A stretch of 64,000 nt of DNA. Source: CAZSBB01 sp964605235 (GTDB taxonomy: Bacteria; Planctomycetota; Phycisphaerae; Phycisphaerales; Phycisphaeraceae). The notes under the pieces were generated by a model. It saw nothing but the letters and a program-made list of their open reading frames with translations, did not search any database and was not told where the DNA came from. Location of the stretch: NCBI GenBank assembly GCA_964605235.1, contig CAZSBB010000016.1:1-64000 (forward strand). The letters are read 5' to 3'. Made by a program: the position numbers and the translations under genes. This document shows positions 57,950 through 64,000 of the stretch, piece by piece. Every line of letters starts with the position of its first letter. Positions within the stretch are counted from its first letter, which is position 1.

Positions 57950-59161
57950 ATGGCCGCGACCCGTTCGTTCGACCCCGCACTGCATCGCCAGCAGGTGCAA
58001 GGCTTGCTGCAGCGTCAGGAAGCGTTGCTCAGCCGCCCCAATCGGGTGGATGCTGCGTGGAGCAATGGCATTTATCAGCGCTATGAGCATTGCGTCATCA
58101 CGGCCGAGCACGTGCCGATCACCTGGCGCTATGACCTGAACCCGCAGACCAATCCGCTGCTGCTCGAGCGGCTGGGCGTCAACGCGGCGTTCAATCCCGG
58201 GGCGATTTTTCTGGATGGGAAATACTGTCTGGTATGCCGGGTGGAGGGCGTGGACCGCAAATCGTTTTTCGCGGTGGCGCGCAGCGCTGCGCCGACGGAA
58301 GGCTTCCGGTTTGATGACGAGCCGGTGACCTTGCCGCAGGTCGAGCCGGCGGACACCAATGTGTATGACATGCGCCTGACCGCCCACGAAGACGGCTGCA
58401 TCTACGGCATGTTCTGCACCGAGCGGCATGACCCGCAGTCCGAGCAGATCAGCGCGGCAGTCGCCCAATGCGGCATCGTGCGCACCACGGATCTGATCCA
58501 CTGGGAACGCCTGCCGGACCTGATAACCCCATCCGCGCAGCAGCGCAACTGCGTGCTTCATCCCACCTTCATCGATGGGCAGTATGCGTTTTACACTCGC
58601 CCGCAAAACAGCTTTCTCAACACCGCACCGGGCGGGGGCATCGGCTTCGGCCTGGCGCGCGACATCACCCATGCGGAGATTGCCGAGGAACGCATCGTCG
58701 ATCCCAAGGTGTACCACACGGTCAATGAATTGAAGAACGGAGCCGGCGCCCCGCCGCTGCGCACGGAGCGCGGCTGGCTGCACATCGCCCACGGCGTACG
58801 CGAGACGGCAGCGGGCTTGCGCTATGTGCTGTACGTGTTGCTGTGCGATCTGCACGAGCCGTGGCGCGTGACCCATCGCCCGGCCGGCTACTTCATCGCG
58901 CCGCGCGGAGGCGAACGGGTGGGCGACGTGTCCAATGTGGTGTTCTGCAATGGCGCGATCGCGGCCGGCGACGGCGCGGTGTATGTGTACTACGCCTCCA
59001 GCGACACCCGCATTCATGTGGCGGCGACCAGCGTGGATCAGTTGCTCGATTACACCTTGCACACGCCGGCCGACACGTTGCACAGCGCCGGCTCCGTGTC
59101 GCAGCGCCTGGCGTTGATCCGCAGCAATCGCGCGTGGCTGGCGCAGCAGTCGTCAAAATAA
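57950..59161 (+). CDS. 4-O-beta-mannosyl-glucose phosphorylase-like (GH130)
   Basis: The 403-residue protein is a GH130 phosphorylase. Signs include RYDLNPQTNPLLLERLGVNAAFNPGAIFLDGKYCLVCRVEGVDRKSFFAVA, NVYDMRLTAHEDGCIYGMFCTERHD and LRYVLYVLLCDLHEPWRV, with VLHPTFIDGQYAFYTRPQ. These match my memory of mannosylglucose phosphorylases from Bacteroides and Ruminococcus, which cleave Man-beta-1,4-Glc with phosphate into mannose-1-phosphate and glucose in the cytoplasm. GGAGG lies 10 bases before the ATG. No cellobiose epimerase or mannanase lies next to it, although the GH5 gene elsewhere in the window might supply mannan fragments. Confidence 0.88.
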   Translation: MAATRSFDPALHRQQVQGLLQRQEALLSRPNRVDAAWSNGIYQRYEHCVITAEHVPITWRYDLNPQTNPLLLERLGVNAAFNPGAIFLDGKYCLVCRVEGVDRKSFFAVARSAAPTEGFRFDDEPVTLPQVEPADTNVYDMRLTAHEDGCIYGMFCTERHDPQSEQISAAVAQCGIVRTTDLIHWERLPDLITPSAQQRNCVLHPTFIDGQYAFYTRPQNSFLNTAPGGGIGFGLARDITHAEIAEERIVDPKVYHTVNELKNGAGAPPLRTERGWLHIAHGVRETAAGLRYVLYVLLCDLHEPWRVTHRPAGYFIAPRGGERVGDVSNVVFCNGAIAAGDGAVYVYYASSDTRIHVAATSVDQLLDYTLHTPADTLHSAGSVSQRLALIRSNRAWLAQQSSK

Positions 59162-59250
59162 CCCGCACCGTCGCACGTCCAATGCCCGCATCCGCACAAT
59201 TGACCCATCCGCCGGCGGCACGATAATCCGCTCAGCCAAGGAGCCTGCTC

Positions 59251-60357
59251 ATGATTTCACACCGCCTGCGCGGAGCCCGTCGGTGGCCGCTTTTTCTGCT
59301 GGGTCTGCTGAGCCTGTTCAGCCTGCTGCTGACCGGCTGCGGCGGGAAGGATGACCCGCACGCCAGCGCGGTCGCCGAGCTGAACTTCTTCACCTTCAGC
59401 GAGTACATCGACCCGGAGCTGATCACGCGCTTCACGCAGGAAACCGGCATCGCCGTCAACCTGGGTTACTACGAATCCTCGGAAGAAATGCTCGCCAAGC
59501 TGCAGCACGCCGGCGGGGTGTCCAGCTATGACGTGGTGATCACCAGCAACCAGCTCGTGCCGGTGCTCGCCCGGCTGGAGTTGATTCAACCGCTGGATCA
59601 TGCGCAACTGCCGAACCTGAAAAATCTGGAAGAGTCCTTCCGCAACGCCATCGCCGACCCCGGCAACCGCTACAGCGTGGCGTACCAGTGGGGCACGGTG
59701 GGTCTGCTGTACAACCGACGCAAGCTGCCGAACCTGCCCGACACCTGGGGCGTGCTGTTCGATCCCCAGCAACAGGTGGGTTCATTTCTGCTGCTCGATG
59801 AACTGCGCGACCAGCTGGGCGTGACGCTCAAGTATCTGGGCCAGAGCGTGAACGAGACTGACCTGAACCAACTGAAGCAGGCGGGTGAACTGCTGATCAA
59901 AGCCAAGAACAGTCCGCGCTGTCTGGGCTTTGAAGGCGGCGTGGGCGCCAAAAACCGCGTGGCGGCAGGCACGGTGGACCTGGCGGTGGTGTGGAACGGC
60001 GACGCCCAGCGCGCCATCGAGGAAGCCCCGGCCGGCGAGCTGGCGTATCTGCTGCCGCGCGAGGGTTCGGTCATCTGGGCGGACCTGATGGTGGTGCCTG
60101 CGCAGGCGCCGCATCGGGAAGCAGCGCATCGCTTCATCAATTTCCTGCTCGAAGCCCAGGCGGGCGCCGACCTGAGCAACTACAACAAGTTCGCCACTCC
60201 CAACGCGGCTTCGTTGCCTTACATCACCCCCGAAGACCGGGAGAACCGCACGCTGTATCCCACCGCCGAGACGCGCCAGCGACTGGAGTACCTCGTGGAC
60301 GTGGGCCCCGCCAACCGGGCGTTTGATGAAATCTGGACCGCGGTCAAGGCGCGGTGA
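59251..60357 (+). CDS. PotD-like extracellular solute-binding lipoprotein
   Basis: The 368-residue protein has a lipoprotein signal with lipobox LLLTGC (about residue 30) and a spermidine/putrescine-binding-type fold: NFFTFSEYIDPELITRFTQETGIAVNLG, GGVSSYDVVITSNQLVPVLA, SVAYQWGTVGLLYNRRKL, VDLAVVWNGDAQRAI and ADLMVVPAQAPHREAAHRFINFLL. It would deliver polyamines or a related solute to an ABC transporter. No ABC ATPase or permease genes are nearby in the window, so its partner is elsewhere or it works alone. Confidence 0.82.
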   Translation: MISHRLRGARRWPLFLLGLLSLFSLLLTGCGGKDDPHASAVAELNFFTFSEYIDPELITRFTQETGIAVNLGYYESSEEMLAKLQHAGGVSSYDVVITSNQLVPVLARLELIQPLDHAQLPNLKNLEESFRNAIADPGNRYSVAYQWGTVGLLYNRRKLPNLPDTWGVLFDPQQQVGSFLLLDELRDQLGVTLKYLGQSVNETDLNQLKQAGELLIKAKNSPRCLGFEGGVGAKNRVAAGTVDLAVVWNGDAQRAIEEAPAGELAYLLPREGSVIWADLMVVPAQAPHREAAHRFINFLLEAQAGADLSNYNKFATPNAASLPYITPEDRENRTLYPTAETRQRLEYLVDVGPANRAFDEIWTAVKAR

Positions 60358-60402
60358 GTGCCTGGCGCCGGCCGATCCGAGCAGGAAATATCACCGGGCT
60401 GC

Positions 60403-60431
60403 TTGTTCCGCGCCGATGCAGTACGTATCAT
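60403..60431 (+). promoter_or_regulatory. Candidate promoter of the VapBC-like pair
   Basis: TTGTTC (60403-60408) and TATCAT (60426-60431) are 17 bases apart, starting RNA about 27 bases before the antitoxin gene. The -10 box matches 5 of 6 positions, the -35 box only 3. Confidence 0.4.
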
Positions 60432-60464
60432 TTTTTCAGTATTGCACGTAAAGGATGCACCGCC

Positions 60465-60710
60465 ATGCCCAAGCTGACGCTCAGTGCGGATCAGGACGTG
60501 ATCGAGCAAGCCAAGCAACTGGCGGAAGCTCGGGGGACCAGCGTGTCCGCCATGTTCAGCCAGTTCGTGCGCGCCAGCGCCAAGCAGGCGCGCACGCGCA
60601 AACAACCGTTGGCGCCCATCACCCGGCGGGTGGCGGGACTCGCCAGACTACCGGCCGGCAAGTCCTATCGCGCCCTGATTGAGCAGGCCATCGCGGAGAA
60701 GCACCGCTGA
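60465..60710 (+). CDS. VapB-like antitoxin
   Basis: The 81-residue protein has a ribbon-helix-helix-type start (PKLTLSADQDVIEQAKQLAEARGTSVSAMFSQFV) and a basic, unstructured tail (KQARTRKQPLAPITRR), the pattern of DUF6364-type VapB antitoxins. AAAGGA is 9 bases before the ATG. The stop overlaps the toxin start by one base (TGATG). It likely binds the promoter region and blocks the PIN toxin. Confidence 0.78.
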   Translation: MPKLTLSADQDVIEQAKQLAEARGTSVSAMFSQFVRASAKQARTRKQPLAPITRRVAGLARLPAGKSYRALIEQAIAEKHR

Positions 60711-61126
60711 TGATTCGGCGCGTTTTCTTTGACACCAATGTGCTGCTCGATGTGCTTACCGCCCGTCAGCCTTTCTTTGACGATGCCGCGCAGTTGTGGT
60801 CCCTGGCGGAAACCCGTGCGCTCGACGGCTACGTTTCGGCGCTGAGCTTGCCCACGGTGTATTACCTGTTGCGGCGGGTCGTGGGCAGCAGCAAAGCCAA
60901 CACCGGCCTCAAAGCCATTCGCAGTGTGTTCACCCTGGTGCCATTGGATCAGCAGTTGGTTGATCAGGCATTGGAAGGACGTTTTGCCGACTTTGAAGAC
61001 GGCATCCAAGCCTGTGCCGCGCTGCGCGCCAACGCCGATTGCCTGGTGACTCGTGACCCCCGAGGCTTCAAACACAGCGCGGTCACGGTCATGACGCCTC
61101 AGGCGCTGATTGCCATCCTGGACTGA
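60710..61126 (+). CDS. VapC-like PIN-domain toxin
   Basis: The 138-residue PIN protein has the four acidic active-site positions in place: VFFDTNVLLDVL (first Asp), SALSLPTVYYLL (Glu missing its usual partner, replaced by the conserved polar region), GRFADFEDGIQACAA (Asp/Glu/Asp), and CLVTRDPRGF (last Asp). PIN toxins cut RNA, often tRNA or rRNA, and stop translation. Adjacency to the antitoxin by one base overlap supports a toxin-antitoxin unit. Confidence 0.82.
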   Translation: MIRRVFFDTNVLLDVLTARQPFFDDAAQLWSLAETRALDGYVSALSLPTVYYLLRRVVGSSKANTGLKAIRSVFTLVPLDQQLVDQALEGRFADFEDGIQACAALRANADCLVTRDPRGFKHSAVTVMTPQALIAILD

Positions 61127-61149
61127 CCTGTCTCCCGGACGCGCACACG

Positions 61150-62103
61150 CTATGCGCCAAACAGAAACTGCTGGCGCACTTCGCCCAGGCGCTGACCTTC
61201 TTCCACTTCTGTTGGATAGCTGAAGTGCCCCGCCTGGCGCACGAATAATTCCTTTGCGCCCGGCATCGCGTTGTACACCGCAAACTGCCCGGGCGGCGGG
61301 ACGGCCGGGTCGAACAACGCACAGGCACACAACGCGGGGGCCTGCTGGAAAGTCGCAGCCGTGGCGGCGTCATAGTATGCCAGCACGTTGAGCACTTCGG
61401 GCTTCCGCGTGTACAGCTTGCGCACCGCTTCGCCGCTGCCGGTGCATGGGATGGTCACGCGCAATGGATGATTGCCGAAGCTGGGGACTTCCAGTGAGAT
61501 GCGGCGCACGCGCAGCTCCCACGGCGCCGCCAGCGCACCGATGCCGCCGCCGAAGCTGGTGCCGTGGTAGTACAGCTCTGCCCCGACGGTTGGCGTCAGC
61601 TCCCGCAGCGCGTTGATGGCGCACCAGAGAAAGTCAGCACAGCAACCGAGATGCACGTAGGTTTCGCGCTGTTCGAGGCCGTGGAGCACATGAAAAGCTG
61701 CGCTGTTGGGAATGCCGGCATGGGCGGAGCGGTGAAAGCCGCGGGCACAGGGAAACAGCACCGCGGTATCCCCCGGCCAACCCGCCCAGTCCGGCTGCTC
61801 GCGCCCGCCATAGCCATGACCCACGACATACCCACGCGTGATGTTGCCCGAGCGCGGCGTCACCAGCCAGCCGCCAATGCGCACGCCCGCCCATGAATCA
61901 AACTCGACTTCCTCCAACCGCAGGTCCGCATGCGAGCAGGCGATCTCCCGGCGCGTGGTGCGCGGAGGAATGGCGAGCGCCTGCTGATATTGGCTGCGCC
62001 AGAAGGCGGCGAAATCCGCCGGCGGCGCGGGGGCGGGAACCTGCAGCAAAGCGTCGAGGTCGTAGCCGTAGGTCGGGTCGAAGGGTAAATCGTGGTGGAA
62101 CAT
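61150..62103 (-). CDS. Acetyl xylan esterase-like (AXE1) alpha/beta hydrolase
   Basis: The 317-residue protein resembles family 7 carbohydrate esterases (AXE1/cephalosporin deacetylase): FDPTYGYDLDALL..., TPRSGNITRGYVVGHGYGGR, YYHGTSFGGGIGALA with the nucleophile serine, CALFDPAVPPPGQFAVYNAM with the Asp, and VRQAGHFSYP with the His. It has no signal peptide, so it should deacetylate imported oligosaccharides. The ATG at 62103 fits the family start; the frame is open 24 codons further. It converges with the toxin gene. Confidence 0.78.
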   Translation of the reverse strand: MFHHDLPFDPTYGYDLDALLQVPAPAPPADFAAFWRSQYQQALAIPPRTTRREIACSHADLRLEEVEFDSWAGVRIGGWLVTPRSGNITRGYVVGHGYGGREQPDWAGWPGDTAVLFPCARGFHRSAHAGIPNSAAFHVLHGLEQRETYVHLGCCADFLWCAINALRELTPTVGAELYYHGTSFGGGIGALAAPWELRVRRISLEVPSFGNHPLRVTIPCTGSGEAVRKLYTRKPEVLNVLAYYDAATAATFQQAPALCACALFDPAVPPPGQFAVYNAMPGAKELFVRQAGHFSYPTEVEEGQRLGEVRQQFLFGA

Positions 62104-62165
62104 GATGGCAGTTTCATGCGCACAGGAGGTGGCCGCAACTGTGGAAAGCTGCAAGCCAGAAGATT

Positions 62166-62219
62166 GCGCTCGCACAGCGAGCCCTACAAGCTGACCCGCA
62201 GGGCTCGCTGTGCGCGCGC
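62166..62219. repeat. Near-perfect 20-bp inverted repeat after the gyrB/parE gene
   Basis: Arms 62166-62185 and 62200-62219 pair at 19 of 20 positions (GCTCGCACAGCGAGCCCT and its complement) with a 14-base loop. It lies just after the stop of the topoisomerase gene (62240) and has no T-run, so it may be a REP-like element or a rho-independent-like stop. Similar GCTCGCACAGCGAGCCC palindromes are, as I recall, repeated in other bacteria. Confidence 0.65.
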
Positions 62220-62239
62220 CATGGTTCGACCAGGCGCAA

Positions 62240-64000
62240 TCATGCCAGGTCCAGGTCGTCCGCCTCTTCCGCGCGCTCCATGATGAAGTTGAAGCGCGCT
62301 GCCGGGTCCTTGCCCATCAGGTCGCTGATGACGCGCTCGGTCTGCAGGGCGTCGGCGATCTCCACCCGCAGCAGGCGCCGGGTGCGCGGGTTGAGCGTCG
62401 TCTCCCACAGCGTCTTGGGCATCATCTCCCCCAGGCCCTTGAACCGGGTGATCTCCGGCTTGGCGTTGCCTTTGCGCGGCTGGGCGAGAATGCGATCGCG
62501 GTCGGCGTCGTCCAGCGCCCAGTGCGTTTCCTTGCCCAGATCAATGCGGTACAGCGGCGGCTGGGCGAGGAACACCTTGCCCGCGCGGATCAGCTCCGGC
62601 ATGTGGCGGTAGAAAAACGTCAGCAGCAGCGTGGCGATGTGGTGACCGTCGGAGTCGGCGTCCATCAGCAGAATGATGCGTCCATAGCGCAGGCTCGCCA
62701 GGTCGAGCGTCTTGCCCAGGCCGCAGCCCAGGGCGGTGACGACATCGCCCAGCTCCTTGTTTTCCAGCACTTTTTTTAGGTTCGCCTGTTCGGTGTTGAG
62801 CACCTTGCCGCGCAGGGGCAGGATGGCTTGGCGGTTGCGGTCCCGGCCCTGCTTGGCGCTGCCGCCGGCGGAGTCGCCTTCCACGATGAACAGCTCGGTG
62901 AGATTGGTGTCGTGGCTCAGACAGTCGGACAGTTTGCCCGGCAGACTCAAGCGCCCGGTGGTGGCGCTCTTGCGCGTGACCGCCTGACTGGCGGCGCGCG
63001 AAGCTTCGCGGGCTTTGGCCGCCTGGATGATGCGGACGATGATGGTTTCGCCGATGCTGCGGTTGTTGTTGAGCCAGCCTTCCAGCGCGGGGCGCACCGT
63101 GCCATCAACCATGGCCTGCACTTCGGAGTTGTTCAGACGGTCTTTGGTCTGGCCCTGGAACTGCGGGTCGGGGATAAAGATCGACAGCACGCCGGTGAGC
63201 CCTTCGCGGATGTCGTCGGCGGTGAGGTTGACGCCGCGCGGCTGGAGTTTGTGCACATCGATGAAGTTGCGCACGGCTTTGGTGAGCCCCGCGCGCAAGC
63301 CGTTTTCGTGCGTGCCGCCGGAGCCGGTGGGGATGCCGTTGACGTAGCTGCGGATGTGCTCGTCGGTGGCTTCGGTCCATTGCAGGATCAGTTGCAGGCG
63401 GTCGCCGTTCTCCTTGTCGAACAGGAACGGCTGATCGTGAATGACGCGGCTGTTGCGCTGGGCAATGATTTTGTTGAGGTAGTCCGGCAGGCCGGCGTCG
63501 GCCTGGAAGACGTACTTCTTCTTATTCAGCTCATCTTCGAAAGTGACCTTGACGCCTTTGTGCAGGAAGCTGGCGACTTCCAGGCGGTCGTGGATGATCT
63601 GGGGATCGAACTCGGTGCGGGGGAAGATGGTGGGATCGGGATGGAAGTAGATGGTGGTGCCGGAGCCGCGCGCCGGGCCGATTTTTTTCAGGCCGGTTTT
63701 GGGAACGCCCAGAGCGAAAGTTTGCTGGTAGGACTGGCCGTCTTTCTTGACGGTGGCGATGAGGGTTTTGCTCAGGGCATTGACAACCGAAGCGCCCACG
63801 CCGTGCAAGCCGCCGGAGGTTTTGTAGTTCTTGCCTTCGAATTTGCCGCCGGCATGGAGGGTGGTGAGGATAATTTCGAGAGCGGGTTTTTTGTGCTTGG
63901 GATGCAGGTCGATGGGGATGCCGCGCCCGTTGTCGCTGACGGTGACGCTGGTGCCGTCTTCATGGAGGGTGACATTGATCTCGGTGGCGTAGCCGTTCAT
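62240..64000 (-). CDS. Type IIA topoisomerase subunit B (GyrB/ParE), 5' end cut
   Basis: The visible 586 residues lack only the first part of the ATPase domain, which runs off the right edge; the frame has no stop. Motifs in order are SDNGRGIPIDLHPKHKKPALEIILTTLHAGGKF, SGGLHGVGASVVNALS (GHKL lid), QTKDRLNNSEV, EGDSAGGSAKQGRDR with PLRGKVLN (Toprim), and LLMDADSDGHHIATLLLTFFYRHMPEL. The C-terminus is short and ends FIMERAEEADDLDLA. EGDSAGGSAKQGRDR is GyrB-like while DSDGHHIATLL leans to ParE, so I give no symbol. The protein supercoils or decatenates DNA using ATP. The gene is long enough to be complete apart from the missing end. Confidence 0.92.
   Translation of the reverse strand: MNGYATEINVTLHEDGTSVTVSDNGRGIPIDLHPKHKKPALEIILTTLHAGGKFEGKNYKTSGGLHGVGASVVNALSKTLIATVKKDGQSYQQTFALGVPKTGLKKIGPARGSGTTIYFHPDPTIFPRTEFDPQIIHDRLEVASFLHKGVKVTFEDELNKKKYVFQADAGLPDYLNKIIAQRNSRVIHDQPFLFDKENGDRLQLILQWTEATDEHIRSYVNGIPTGSGGTHENGLRAGLTKAVRNFIDVHKLQPRGVNLTADDIREGLTGVLSIFIPDPQFQGQTKDRLNNSEVQAMVDGTVRPALEGWLNNNRSIGETIIVRIIQAAKAREASRAASQAVTRKSATTGRLSLPGKLSDCLSHDTNLTELFIVEGDSAGGSAKQGRDRNRQAILPLRGKVLNTEQANLKKVLENKELGDVVTALGCGLGKTLDLASLRYGRIILLMDADSDGHHIATLLLTFFYRHMPELIRAGKVFLAQPPLYRIDLGKETHWALDDADRDRILAQPRKGNAKPEITRFKGLGEMMPKTLWETTLNPRTRRLLRVEIADALQTERVISDLMGKDPAARFNFIMERAEEADDLDLA

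Noticed and set aside
62240..64000. Assigning gyrB or parE
   Set aside because: Motifs favour both and the N-terminus is missing; naming would be a guess.

Overview
The window is GC-rich bacterial chromosome, most likely from a planctomycete of the Phycisphaerae type or a close PVC relative. No single marker proves this. The case rests on several pseudopilin-like proteins with an FTLIELLVVISI leader and, in two of them, an H-X9-DG tail; small proteins with a CxxCxYDL...CPECG zinc ribbon; a cysteine-rich DUF11-repeat lipoprotein resembling chlamydial OmcB; and many glycan-active enzymes with sugar isomerase / Gfo-Idh-MocA partners.

Layout. 1-3.3 kb: a transposase start cut by the left edge, a zinc-ribbon membrane protein, an outer-membrane-like protein, a MATE exporter and tRNA-Tyr. 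3.4-4.8 kb: rpsP and trmD. 4.8-7.3 kb: a sugar isomerase-like gene followed by an oxidoreductase fused to a ThuA-like domain. 7.7-10.9 kb: five overlapping genes including folD and two lipoproteins. 11.1-15.3 kb: two large unknown exported proteins and another TIM-barrel isomerase-like gene. 15.7-20.1 kb: the OmcB-like lipoprotein and a DUF4838 protein. 20.1-23.2 kb: a PAS-GGDEF-EAL protein and a TerB-like protein. 23.2-27.4 kb: a GntR/LacI-type regulator, a pseudopilin and a GH5 enzyme. 27.5-28.4 kb: a GNAT acetyltransferase. 28.5-36 kb: a surface-glycan block of four glycosyltransferases, an FkbM methyltransferase and a beta-helix protein, interrupted by short inverted-repeat elements. 36.2-38.5 kb: a small-molecule kinase overlapping an enolase-like gene. 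38.5-48 kb: a one-direction gene set of LacI regulator, three pseudopilins and two very large glycan-type proteins. 48.3-54.5 kb: a SxtI/J/K-like carbamoyltransferase locus with an SGNH hydrolase, then a CpsB-type phosphatase and cinA. 54.6-62.1 kb: an esterase, a putative glycosidase, trmL, a GH130 mannosyl-glucose phosphorylase, a PotD-like lipoprotein, a VapBC-like pair and an acetyl xylan esterase-like protein. 62.2-64 kb: a gyrB/parE gene cut by the right edge.

The genes suggest a heterotroph that breaks down plant or algal polysaccharides and makes an elaborate surface glycan. The most interesting points are two loci of the same design (regulator, pseudopilin, large secreted glycan protein), the OmcB-like protein, the kinase/enolase-like pair, promoters so close to start codons that several mRNAs should be leaderless, and at least three families of palindromic interspersed repeats. 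All calls come from reading the sequence and remembered family knowledge; no database search was run.
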